From Methylobacterium sp. E-045 (GTDB taxonomy: Bacteria > Pseudomonadota > Alphaproteobacteria > Rhizobiales > Beijerinckiaceae): 64,000 nucleotides of DNA. The notes beneath the pieces are model-generated. The model was not told where the DNA came from. It made no database searches and saw only the letters and a program-made list of their open reading frames with translations. Made by a program: the position numbers and the translations under genes. Positions 18,559 through 26,355 of the stretch are shown here, piece by piece (position 1 is the stretch's first letter; each line of letters opens with the position of its first letter). Location of the stretch: the NCBI RefSeq assembly GCF_022829685.1, contig NZ_JAKSYE010000054.1, forward strand, positions 124,001 through 188,000, in the 5' to 3' direction.

Positions 18559-19575
18559 TCAGTCATGGTCGCCCTCGATCTGCCGTCGGGCCGCATTCGT
18601 CCGGACGACGCGCTGCGCCGTGGCGACGGAGAGGGCCTGGAACGCCTCCATCATCCCGCGCAGGACTTCGGGCGGCGTCTCCCGCTCCGATTTCGAGGCC
18701 AGGAACAGCTTCAGGATCGTCCAGCCGAACCTGACGGAGCGGACGAGGTAGAGCAACGGCTCGTAGGAGGGCGCCTGGTAGGCCGCGATGGCCATCGCGC
18801 TGGGAACCCCCGCGAGGCGGGCGAGTGCCACCAACGCTTCCGTCTCGCGACCCGAATTGAGCCAACCGACGATGAGGGTTTCGCTGATCTCGCCCTGGCG
18901 GGACTGTGCGCCCACGAACACCTCGGCCGCGAAGATCGCGCGGACCGGATCGTCCGGGGATGGCGCGGCGATGCCGTCCCACATGGCATCCTCCCGCGCC
19001 AGGATATCCGGGACGTCATCGCGGAGGCGAAGCCGCGCGGCGAGTTCCGGATCGGACTGGCTCCGGCCGAAGAGCAGCCTGTAGCCGTCGAGGGAGAAGC
19101 GCGCGCCGGGATTGCCCGCCACCGAGCGCGATACGACGGCGTCGCCCCGCTCGACGATGATATCGGTGAGGAGCGCGATGAGGGTCTTCCGACGGGTCAG
19201 GGCCAGAAGCTGGGGCTGCCCGCAGACCCGCGCGATCGCGGTCAGGTCGTCGAGGGGCAGCAGCAGGGCCGCCTCGAGGGTCGGGACTGACACGGCGGCG
19301 GCGGGATCGAAGGCGAGGTCGCGAATCAGGAGCGGCGGCGCGTTCGCAATAGGGGCGAGGCGGCGCGACAGGTCGCCCCTCGCGGCCTCTTCCATCGACC
19401 GGGCGAGATGCAGCATCACCATGTCGAAGGCGTGGACGTGGTCGGTACCGAGGCGCGGCGCGTAGTCGGCGAAAAGGGCGGCGAGATTCTGCAGGATCGA
19501 CTCGCGGCGCTTCGTCGAGGCATCCGCCATGGTGCGGTCGAGTTGCTGAACGAGGGCAACGATCGGGGTCGCCAT
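18559..19575 (-). CDS. DUF2336 protein
   Basis: A 338-residue protein built of repeating helical pairs, matching the alphaproteobacterial DUF2336 family in segments such as RRESILQNLAALFADYAPRLG, VFDMVMLHLAR-like helices and the LIRDLAFDP stretch. The family forms HEAT-like helical repeats and is found near chemotaxis, motility or cyclic-nucleotide genes, but its function is unknown. No signal peptide. The ATG at 19575 begins the family similarity (MATPIVALVQQLD). Confidence 0.75.
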   Translation of the reverse strand: MATPIVALVQQLDRTMADASTKRRESILQNLAALFADYAPRLGTDHVHAFDMVMLHLARSMEEAARGDLSRRLAPIANAPPLLIRDLAFDPAAAVSVPTLEAALLLPLDDLTAIARVCGQPQLLALTRRKTLIALLTDIIVERGDAVVSRSVAGNPGARFSLDGYRLLFGRSQSDPELAARLRLRDDVPDILAREDAMWDGIAAPSPDDPVRAIFAAEVFVGAQSRQGEISETLIVGWLNSGRETEALVALARLAGVPSAMAIAAYQAPSYEPLLYLVRSVRFGWTILKLFLASKSERETPPEVLRGMMEAFQALSVATAQRVVRTNAARRQIEGDHD

Positions 19576-19765
19576 AGGCGCTGCTGTCTCCGGCCAACCT
19601 TAGGTGCCAGCGTCTCAACGGGACCACGATATTGGCCGCGCCAACGTTAACGCTCGGTTCGTCCGGCCGACACGACCGGTTGCCCGCTCGCCCTTCGCAC
19701 AACCGGTGCGGCATAGAGGCCGGCGGACGATCCATCGGCCGTCGTTTCAGGGGCCGCCGCAAAAC

Positions 19766-19782
19766 ATTGGAATCATTCTGAT
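19766..19782. promoter_or_regulatory. Possible Irr/ICE-like operator before the iron-uptake operon
   Basis: ATTGGAA-TCA-TTCTGAT is an imperfect palindrome with a three-base centre that matches 5 of 7 positions in each half of the Rhizobiales iron-control element (TTTAGAA-N3-TTCTAAA). It lies 62 bp upstream of the first gene of a ferrous-iron uptake operon, in a locally AT-rich patch, which suits iron-responsive control by Irr. The match is suggestive, not conclusive. Confidence 0.4.
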
Positions 19783-19844
19783 ATATCGATTCCGCAAAGA
19801 AGCATCTTTGCATCGGCGGAGCGCTGGTTTACGCGCTAGGGACG

Positions 19845-20408
19845 ATGCGCAAGATCACTCACTCCGCCCTGATTTCCGCCTCCCTGCTGGCCTTCGCGGC
19901 CCTGGGCACCGGCTTCGCCTCGGCCAAGGAGACGCCGATCGGTCCTCCCATGCTGAAGGATGGGCTGGAAGTGACGGCGGTCTATCTTCAGCCGATCGAG
20001 ATGGATCCGCCGGATATGATGCGCGCCGCCGCGCAATCCGACATCCACCTGGAAGCCGATATCCGCGCGGCCAAGGACAACCGCAACGGATTCGCCGAGG
20101 GCGATTGGCTCCCCTCCCTCGACGTGAGCTTCGAACTCACGAAGCTCGAGGGCGAGGCCGCCACGGGCCCGAAGGTGACCGGCTCGCTGATGCCCATGGT
20201 CGCTAATGACGGCCCGCATTACGGCGACAACGTCAAGCTGAACGGCCCCGGCCGCTACCGCCTCAAGCTCACGGTGTCGCCCCCCGGCAAGAACCAGCAT
20301 TTCGGCCGGCACGTGGATAAGGAAACGGGCGTGGCCGAATGGTTCAAGCCGTTCGACCTGATCCAGGACTTCACCTTCGCCGGCACCGGCAAGAAGGGCG
20401 CGTATTGA
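19845..20408 (+). CDS. ftrA: Periplasmic P19/Tp34-type iron-binding protein (FtrA)
   Basis: A 187-residue exported protein with a signal peptide ending near GFASA-KE. The mature part has the P19 family pattern: GPPMLKDGLEVTAVYLQPIEMDPP, SDIHLEADIRA, a methionine/histidine-rich copper or iron site (MPMVANDGPHYGDNV), and HFGRHVDKETGV near the end. In FtrABCD-type systems it binds ferrous iron in the periplasm, perhaps with copper-dependent oxidation. It is first in a four-gene operon; its stop overlaps the alternative TTG start of the next gene. Confidence 0.92.
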   Translation: MRKITHSALISASLLAFAALGTGFASAKETPIGPPMLKDGLEVTAVYLQPIEMDPPDMMRAAAQSDIHLEADIRAAKDNRNGFAEGDWLPSLDVSFELTKLEGEAATGPKVTGSLMPMVANDGPHYGDNVKLNGPGRYRLKLTVSPPGKNQHFGRHVDKETGVAEWFKPFDLIQDFTFAGTGKKGAY

Positions 20409-20416
20409 GCACCGTG

Positions 20417-20752
20417 ATGCAGCACGTCCGCGGCCTCGTCCTCGCCTGCGCCGTCATGGCGGCCGACACCGGCGCCGCATGGGCCAACGACATGCCGGTG
20501 ATCAAGGTCGAGATGAAGGACGGCGTGATCATCCCCGAGATCATCGAGGTGCCGGCCAACACCCGATTCAAGCTGGAGATCACCAATACCGGCACCTCGC
20601 CGGTGGAGTTCGAGAGCATGGAACTCAAGCGCGAGAAGGCCCTGGCCGCCGGCTCGACATCGGCAATCGTCTTCCGCACCCTCGACCCCGGCACCTACGA
20701 CGTGTTCGACGACTTCCATCCGGAAGCCAAAGCCAAGCTGGTGGCGAAGTAG
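20417..20752 (+). CDS. ftrB: Periplasmic cupredoxin-like protein (FtrB)
   Basis: An about 111-residue exported protein with an N-terminal signal peptide and a cupredoxin_1-like beta fold (VIIPEIIEVPANTRFKLEI, TNTGTSPVEFESMELKREK, LDPGTYDVFDDFHPEAKAKL). The conserved E-F-E and His residues fit a copper or iron site. FtrB is thought to oxidise Fe2+ for passage through the FTR1 permease. Three in-frame starts are close together (TTG 20405, GTG 20414, ATG 20417); I chose the ATG. The gene ends 4 bp before ftrD. Confidence 0.85.
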   Translation: MQHVRGLVLACAVMAADTGAAWANDMPVIKVEMKDGVIIPEIIEVPANTRFKLEITNTGTSPVEFESMELKREKALAAGSTSAIVFRTLDPGTYDVFDDFHPEAKAKLVAK

Positions 20753-20756
20753 CCCG

Positions 20757-22157
20757 ATGACGGCGAGCGTCTCGACGGACCTGCGTGAAGCCTGGATCGA
20801 CCAGCGCCTCGCGGAACTCGGCCATTGGCTGCAACGCCATGGCGGACTCATCCGCAGCGTGCAATGGGCCGTGGTGGCGATCTACCTCGTCCTCGTGGCC
20901 GTGCCCGCCTTCCTGCCGCTGCCGGACCGGACCGCCCATCTCTGGAACAACCTGACCGTCCTGGCGCAATTCGCGTTCTGGGGCATCTGGTGGCCGTTCG
21001 TCCTCGTGAGCATGGTCCTCGTCGGCCGGGCCTGGTGCGGGGTCCTGTGCCCCGAGGGGACCCTCACCGAATTCGCCAGTCGCTGGAGCCTCGGCCGCGC
21101 GGTGCCGCGCTGGATCACCTGGGGCGGCTGGCCCTTCATCGCCTTCGCCGGAACCACCGTCTACGGCCAGATGGTCAGCGTCTACGGCTACCCGAAGCCG
21201 GTCCTGGCCGTCCTCGGCGGATCCACCGTGGCGGCGATCGCGGTGGGCCTCGTCTATGGCCGCAACAAGCGCGTCTGGTGCCGCTACCTCTGCCCCGTGA
21301 ACGGCGTCTTCGCGGTGCTGGCCAAGCTCGCGCCGGTGAGTTTCCAGGTGGACCGCCCCGCCTGGGCCGCCTCCGACAAGCCTCAGGGCGCCGCCTTCAA
21401 CTGTGCGCCACTGGTGCCGGTGAAGACCATGCGCGGGGCCGGCGCCTGCCATATGTGCGGGCGCTGTAGCGGCTATCGCGGCGCGGTCCGCCTCGCCCGG
21501 CGCTCCCCCGCCTATGAAATCGTCCATGTGGCCGGCTCCGAGCCCAGCCTCGAACAGACGGTCCTGATCCTGTTCGGGATGATGGGCCTGGCGGCCGGCG
21601 CCTTCCAATGGTCGTCGAGCCCCTGGTTCATCGACGCCAAGCAATGGCTCGCCACCTGGCTCATCGAGCACGGCATGGTCTGGCCGCTCGAGACCACCCT
21701 GCCGTGGTTCGTGCTCACCAACTACCCCGAGCACAACGACGTCATGACCCTGCTCGATGGCGGCCTGCTGCTGGCCTATATCGGCGCCGCGACGATCGTC
21801 CTCGGGGTCGGCCTCTCCGCCCTGGTAGCGCTTGCCACGCGTTGCCTCGGCCCCTGGTCGTCGGCGCGCTTCCACCACCTGACGCAGACGCTGATCCCCA
21901 TCGCGGGATGCGGCGTTTTCCTCGGTCTCTCGGCCCTCACCGTCACCTTCCTGCGCGGGGAGGGGCTTCCACTTCCCTACGTAGCCGAGATGCGAGCCGG
22001 ATTGCTCATCGGCGCGAGCCTGTGGAGCGCGTGGCTCGCCTGGCGGGTGGCGGGTCTCTCCGCGGGCGGTGGGCGCCGGGCGGGTGCCACCGCCTGCATC
22101 GCCGCCGCCGCCGCCCTGTCGGTCTCCGGCTGGGTGCTTCTGTTCTGGATCTGGTAG
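20757..22157 (+). CDS. ftrD: Membrane polyferredoxin, NapH/FtrD-like
   Basis: A 466-residue integral membrane iron-sulphur protein. The two conserved cytoplasmic CxxxCP motifs are present in GRAWCGVLCPEGTLTE and VWCRYLCPVNGVF, and a CHMCGRC motif follows as part of a 4Fe-4S site. Several transmembrane helices flank them, and an extra set of hydrophobic helices fills the C-terminal half. In FtrABCD systems it is proposed to take up electrons from periplasmic iron oxidation or to recycle the oxidant. The order here is A-B-D-C rather than A-B-C-D. Confidence 0.88.
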   Translation: MTASVSTDLREAWIDQRLAELGHWLQRHGGLIRSVQWAVVAIYLVLVAVPAFLPLPDRTAHLWNNLTVLAQFAFWGIWWPFVLVSMVLVGRAWCGVLCPEGTLTEFASRWSLGRAVPRWITWGGWPFIAFAGTTVYGQMVSVYGYPKPVLAVLGGSTVAAIAVGLVYGRNKRVWCRYLCPVNGVFAVLAKLAPVSFQVDRPAWAASDKPQGAAFNCAPLVPVKTMRGAGACHMCGRCSGYRGAVRLARRSPAYEIVHVAGSEPSLEQTVLILFGMMGLAAGAFQWSSSPWFIDAKQWLATWLIEHGMVWPLETTLPWFVLTNYPEHNDVMTLLDGGLLLAYIGAATIVLGVGLSALVALATRCLGPWSSARFHHLTQTLIPIAGCGVFLGLSALTVTFLRGEGLPLPYVAEMRAGLLIGASLWSAWLAWRVAGLSAGGGRRAGATACIAAAAALSVSGWVLLFWIW

Positions 22158-22200
22158 GGCGCTCGCACCGCCCGCCCGCGACATCGAAGGAAATCTCCGC

Positions 22201-23028
22201 ATGATCGGAGCATTCGTCATCGCCTTCCGCGAGGTCATCGAAGCCGGCCTCATCATCGGCATCGTGCTGGCGGCCACGCGGGGCATCGCCGGGCGCGGCC
22301 GCTGGATCGGCCTCGGCGTCGTCGGAGGGCTTGCCGGCGCCTGCCTCGTGGCGCTCTTCGCCGAAGCGATCTCCGACGCGTTCGAAGGCGCGGGACAGGA
22401 CATCCTCAACGCGGCCGTGCTCGGCACCGCCGTCCTCATGCTGATCTGGCACAACACCTGGATGAGCCGCCACGGGCGCGAGCTCGCGGGCGAGCTGAAG
22501 GCCGCCGGCGACTCCGTGCGCAGGGGCGAGACCACATCCGCCGCCCTGGCCTTCGTCGTCGGCGCGGCGATCCTGCGCGAGGGCGCGGAGCTCGTCCTCT
22601 TCCTCTACGGCCTCGTAGCCTCGGGCACGTCCGGCCCCGACCTGCAGATCGGGGCCCTGGCCGGGGTGGGCGCGGGCGTCCTGATGTCGGCCGTGAGCTA
22701 TTTCGGCCTTGCCGCGATCCCGACCCGCTACGTCTTCTCGGTCACCAGCGCGCTGATCATCTTCCTCGCCGCCGGCCTCGCCGCGCAGGCGGCGCAGTTC
22801 CTCACCAATGCCGGCCTCATCACCGTCCTCGACCGGCCGCTCTGGAACACCGCGAACGTCCTGTCCGAGGGCAGCATGGTCGGCCGCGTGCTCCACGCCC
22901 TCGTCGGCTATACCGACCGCCCGACCGGGCTGCAGGTCATCGTCTATCTCGGCACGATCCTGGTCATGGTGGCGCTGATGCAATGGTCGTCGGCCGACAA
23001 AAGGCGGCGGACCCTGCGGACGGCGTGA
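22201..23028 (+). CDS. ftrC: FTR1-family high-affinity iron permease (FtrC)
   Basis: A 275-residue inner-membrane permease with seven hydrophobic helices. The two family RExxE iron-binding motifs are visible: FREVIEAG in helix 1 and LREGAEL in helix 4. Start ATG 22201 is the first residue of the family similarity (MIGAFVIAFREVIE). It closes the operon; the spacer after ftrD is 43 bp. It moves iron, oxidised by FtrB, across the membrane. Confidence 0.93.
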   Translation: MIGAFVIAFREVIEAGLIIGIVLAATRGIAGRGRWIGLGVVGGLAGACLVALFAEAISDAFEGAGQDILNAAVLGTAVLMLIWHNTWMSRHGRELAGELKAAGDSVRRGETTSAALAFVVGAAILREGAELVLFLYGLVASGTSGPDLQIGALAGVGAGVLMSAVSYFGLAAIPTRYVFSVTSALIIFLAAGLAAQAAQFLTNAGLITVLDRPLWNTANVLSEGSMVGRVLHALVGYTDRPTGLQVIVYLGTILVMVALMQWSSADKRRRTLRTA

Positions 23029-23042
23029 ACCTAAGCCGGTTC

Positions 23043-23060
23043 GCGTTGGCAAGCCAACGC
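23043..23060. repeat. Perfect 8-bp inverted repeat after the iron operon
   Basis: GCGTTGGC-AA-GCCAACGC, 14 bp after the ftrC stop. It could be a weak terminator without a U-tract (the next bases are TTCACCCTGC), or half of a regulatory region shared with the second inverted repeat downstream. Confidence 0.5.
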
Positions 23061-23088
23061 TTCACCCTGCTTACCTCTTTGCCGTGTC

Positions 23089-23129
23089 GCAGGTTTCGCA
23101 GAGGCGGGGGCCACGTCTGCGAAACCTGC
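23089..23129. repeat. Perfect 14-bp inverted repeat in front of csaA
   Basis: GCAGGTTTCGCAGA (23089-23102) and TCTGCGAAACCTGC (23116-23129) are exact reverse complements separated by 13 bp. The right arm ends two bases before the csaA ribosome-binding site (AGGAGG, 23132-23137). In RNA it would form a very stable stem; in DNA the arms could be operator half-sites. Confidence 0.75.
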
Positions 23130-23143
23130 TTAGGAGGCGGGCC

Positions 23144-23515
23144 ATGCATGTGAACCACGATTCGGCGGCCCCGGCGGCGGCCCCGATCACCTTCGACCAG
23201 TTCCTGGCCGTGGACATCCGGATCGGCACGGTGGTCTCCGCCGAGCCGTTCCCGGAAGCGCGCAAACCGGCGCTTAAGCTCACCGTCGATTTCGGGCCTT
23301 CCATCGGCACCCGGCGCTCCAGCGCGCAGATCACCGAGCATTACCGAACGGAGGATCTGGTCGGCCGGCAGGTCGCCGCCGTGGTGAACTTCCCCCCGCG
23401 CCAGATCGGCAAGTTCCTTTCGGAGGTCCTGACCCTGGGCTTCGCCGACGCGAACGGCGCCGTCGTCCTGTTCCGCCCCGACCATGCCGGACCGGACGGA
23501 AGCCGACTGTTCTGA
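23144..23515 (+). CDS. csaA: CsaA-type tRNA-binding/chaperone-like protein
   Basis: A 123-residue cytosolic protein consisting of one OB-fold tRNA-binding domain of the CsaA type: FDQFLAVDIRIGTVVSAEPFPEARKPA, DFGPSIG, SSAQIT, and VVNFPPRQIGKFLSEVL. CsaA homologues bind tRNA and have chaperone-like activity in protein export. AGGAGG six bases before ATG 23144 fixes the start. The 5' leader holds a strong inverted repeat. It is convergent with the next gene, 2 bp apart. Confidence 0.9.
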   Translation: MHVNHDSAAPAAAPITFDQFLAVDIRIGTVVSAEPFPEARKPALKLTVDFGPSIGTRRSSAQITEHYRTEDLVGRQVAAVVNFPPRQIGKFLSEVLTLGFADANGAVVLFRPDHAGPDGSRLF

Positions 23516-23517
23516 GC

Positions 23518-23862
23518 TCAACGCCGTGGCGCCGCCCCGGCGATCCAGGCGTCGAGGCGCGCGGCGAGCGATGCGGGGTCGCCGCCGAGCGCCACGATCT
23601 TCAGCCGCGCGGTGTCCCCGGTGACGATGCGGATGTCGGACCGGCGCATCAGCAGGGCATCCGCGAGGGCGGCGATCAGCGCCGTGTTGGCCGCCCCCTC
23701 CACCGGCGGTGCGGCCACCCGCATCTGGACCCAGAGGCGCCCGTCGGCCCCCTCCACGAGGCCATCGAGACCGGTCCGGCTCGCGCGCGGCGTCAGGCGC
23801 ACGGCGAGGCGGACGCCCTCCGGTGTCGCCGTATAGGGGCGGGCTTCCGTCGATGGCGGCAT
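23518..23862 (-). CDS. YggU/DUF167-family protein
   Basis: A 114-residue soluble protein of the DUF167 fold (VRLAVRLTPRASRTGLDG, then RVAAPPVEGAANTALIAALAD and SDIRIVTGDTARLKIV). The function is unknown; family members bind nucleic acid weakly or nothing known. The ATG at 23862 was chosen at the start of the family similarity; the open frame runs upstream as noise. Confidence 0.85.
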   Translation of the reverse strand: MPPSTEARPYTATPEGVRLAVRLTPRASRTGLDGLVEGADGRLWVQMRVAAPPVEGAANTALIAALADALLMRRSDIRIVTGDTARLKIVALGGDPASLAARLDAWIAGAAPRR

Positions 23863-24074
23863 GTTTCCACTCCGTGCGTGGGCCGGGCCGGACTGGCTCG
23901 AACCAATGGTCTTCCGCGAGGCGCTCGCGTCGATGCCGTGTGACCGGCACGTCGCTGCCGGGGTATCGCCCGCGCCTGTCAAACGCGCGGCATCGACACG
24001 CATTTTAGATCCGGAGGGCTGTCCCAGCGGGCGTGTTGCATTAAGCTCTGCCGCGTCGCCACTGGAATGCGTTC

Positions 24075-24959
24075 ATGTCCGATCTCCGCCTGCGCCGCAG
24101 CGTCCTCTACATGCCCGGCTCGAACCAGCGAGCCCTCGACAAGGCGAAGTCCCTGCAGGCCGATGCGCTGATCTTGGACCTCGAAGACGCGGTCGGACCG
24201 GACGAGAAGGTGCTGGCCCGCGAGCAGGTCTGCGCGGCGGTGAAGGGCGGCGGATACGGCGACCGCGAGCTCGTGATCCGCGTCAACGCTCCGCAGACGC
24301 CCTGGGGCGAAGCCGACCTGAAGGCGGCCATCGAGGCCCGACCCGACGCCATCCTGATGCCGAAAGTGTCCTCGCCCGCGGTGCTGGAGAGCATCGCCAA
24401 CCATCTCGAAGCCCTCGACGCCCCCGAGAGCATCGATGTCTGGGCGATGATCGAGACACCGGCGGCGATCCTCAACATCCAGGACATCGCCAAGGCGCGG
24501 CGCGACCGGCGCACCCGGCTCACCTGTTTCGTCCTCGGCACCAACGACCTCGCCAAGGACACCTGGGCGCAGCTCGTGCCCGGGCGGGTGCCGATGCTGC
24601 CCTGGATGATGTTCACCCTGGCCGCCGCCCGCGCGGAAGGCCTCACCATCCTCGATGGCGTGTGGAACGACATCGGCGACATCGAAGGGTGCCGCACCGA
24701 GTGTCGCCAGGCCCGCGACCTCGGCTTCGACGGCAAGACGCTGATCCACCCCAACCAGCTCGAGCCGGCCAACACCTCCTTCGCCCCGACGGAGGAGGAG
24801 GTGCGCCGCGCCACCCTGGTGATCGAGGCCTTCGACAAGCCCGAGAACGCCAAGCGCGGCGCCATCAAGGTCGAGGGCCGCATGTACGAGCGCCAGCATA
24901 TCAGCATGGCGCGCCGGGCGGTGAACTGGTCGGAGTCCATCGCCGCCAGGGGGTATTGA
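24075..24959 (+). CDS. CitE-like CoA-ester lyase (HpcH/HpaI aldolase family)
   Basis: A 294-residue TIM-barrel enzyme of the citrate lyase beta/malyl-CoA lyase superfamily. The segments RRSVLYMPGSNQRALDKAKS, LILDLEDAVGPDEK (metal-binding acids) and WAMIETPAAILN, FVLGTNDLAKD, and GKTLIHPNQLEP are the family signature. It is a CitE-like protein rather than the serine-cycle malyl-CoA lyase, whose N-terminus differs, so the likely reactions are citramalyl-CoA cleavage or (3S)-malyl-CoA hydrolysis. The true substrate is unresolved. Confidence 0.85.
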   Translation: MSDLRLRRSVLYMPGSNQRALDKAKSLQADALILDLEDAVGPDEKVLAREQVCAAVKGGGYGDRELVIRVNAPQTPWGEADLKAAIEARPDAILMPKVSSPAVLESIANHLEALDAPESIDVWAMIETPAAILNIQDIAKARRDRRTRLTCFVLGTNDLAKDTWAQLVPGRVPMLPWMMFTLAAARAEGLTILDGVWNDIGDIEGCRTECRQARDLGFDGKTLIHPNQLEPANTSFAPTEEEVRRATLVIEAFDKPENAKRGAIKVEGRMYERQHISMARRAVNWSESIAARGY

Positions 24960-25187
24960 AGTCGGGGCTGCGTCGCGAAGGTTCGGCCGGGCGGGGGAAC
25001 AAGGCGAGGCGGCACGGGATTGCCCGCTCATCCCGCCTCACCCCCGGCCCCATCCGTCGCGTCGCTCTCCTCCGGGAGGCCGGTGGGGACGGGTCGGGCC
25101 AAACGAGTGGGGAGCGCACCGGAGGGCGGCACCGCCGTCCGGCGACGTCTTCCTCGCCACGCAATGCCCCAAGGATTCATCCGACTC

Positions 25188-26291
25188 ATGAGCCCGATCC
25201 TCGAACCCTTCACCCTCGGCGACCTCACCCTCAAGAACCGCGTCGTCATGGCCCCGTTGACCCGGAGCCGGTCGTCCGACGAGGGCGTCCCCCCGGATTT
25301 CGCGGTCGATTACTACGCCCAGCGCGCCAATGCCGGCCTCATCATCTCGGAGGCGACGAACATCTCGCCTCAGGCGGTCGGCTACGCGCTGACGCCGGGC
25401 ATCTGGACCGACGCCCAGGTGGAGGGATGGAAGCCCGTCACCGCCGCGGTTCACGCCAATGACGGGCGCATCTTCCTGCAGCTCTGGCATACGGGCCGCA
25501 TCTCGCATCCCGACGTACAGCCGAACGGCCAGTCGCCGGTGGCGCCCTCGGCCCTGAAGCCCGAAGGCATGGCCTTCACGAAATCCGGCATGAAGCCGCA
25601 CGAGACGCCCCGCGCGCTCGAGGCGGACGAGATCCCCGGCATCGTCGAGGATTACCGCAAGGCCGCCGAGAACGCGAAGCGCGCCGGATTCGACGGTGTC
25701 GAGATCCACTCGGCCAACAATTACCTGCTCGAGCAGTTCGTGCGCGATTCCACCAACAAGCGGACAGACCAGTATGGCGGCTCGATCGAGAACCGCCTGC
25801 GCTTTCCCCTCGCCGTGGTGAAAGCGGTCACGGACGTCTGGGGCGGGAAGCGCGTCGGCATCCGCCTGTCGCCCGCCACCACGGAGCCGGGCAAGACGCC
25901 CCTCGACAGCGATCCGAAGGCGACCTTCGGCGCCTATATCGATGCGCTGAACGGGTTCGACCTGCTCTACGTCCACACGATCGAGGGCGTGACCCAGCAG
26001 ACCCGCGACGTCCCGGACGAGGTGGATTTCGGCCAGATCCGCAAGCGGTTCGAGGGCGCCTATATCGGCAACAACCAGTACACGCTCGAACTCGCCGAGA
26101 AGGATCTCGCCGAGGGGAGGGCGGATCTCTTCAGCTTCGGCCGGCCCTATATCGCCAATCCCGATCTCGTCGAGCGGCTCCGCACCGGCGCACCGCTCGC
26201 CGAGGCTCCGAAGGCCTATTGGTATGGCGGGGGAGCCAACGGCTATTCCGATTGGCCGGGGATGAACGGTCCCGTCGCGTTCCGGCGCTGA
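25188..26291 (+). CDS. nemA: Old yellow enzyme, alkene/N-ethylmaleimide reductase type
   Basis: A 367-residue FMN-dependent NAD(P)H oxidoreductase. Visible signatures are RVVMAPLTRSRS, GLIISEATNISPQAVGY, LWHTGRISHPDVQ, the substrate-binding VEIHSANNYLLEQF (His and Asn), and FSFGRPYIANPDLV. It reduces activated alkenes and nitro compounds and is often linked to electrophile defence. The ATG at 25188 starts the family; AAGGA lies 12 bases upstream. No NemR-like repressor is beside it. Confidence 0.92.
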   Translation: MSPILEPFTLGDLTLKNRVVMAPLTRSRSSDEGVPPDFAVDYYAQRANAGLIISEATNISPQAVGYALTPGIWTDAQVEGWKPVTAAVHANDGRIFLQLWHTGRISHPDVQPNGQSPVAPSALKPEGMAFTKSGMKPHETPRALEADEIPGIVEDYRKAAENAKRAGFDGVEIHSANNYLLEQFVRDSTNKRTDQYGGSIENRLRFPLAVVKAVTDVWGGKRVGIRLSPATTEPGKTPLDSDPKATFGAYIDALNGFDLLYVHTIEGVTQQTRDVPDEVDFGQIRKRFEGAYIGNNQYTLELAEKDLAEGRADLFSFGRPYIANPDLVERLRTGAPLAEAPKAYWYGGGANGYSDWPGMNGPVAFRR

Positions 26292-26297
26292 GGCGTG

Positions 26298-26327
26298 CTC
26301 CCGAAAGCCGGGTCCGGATTTCGGGAG
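26298..26327. repeat. Inverted repeat between convergent genes
   Basis: CTCCCGAAA and TTTCGGGAG, nine perfect base pairs with a 12-base loop, lie between the convergent nemA and the large repeat-protein gene. There is no T-run, so it would be at most an unconventional bidirectional terminator. Confidence 0.4.
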
Positions 26328-26355
26328 GGACCGGCTCAGGACGGGACGGCGCGCC

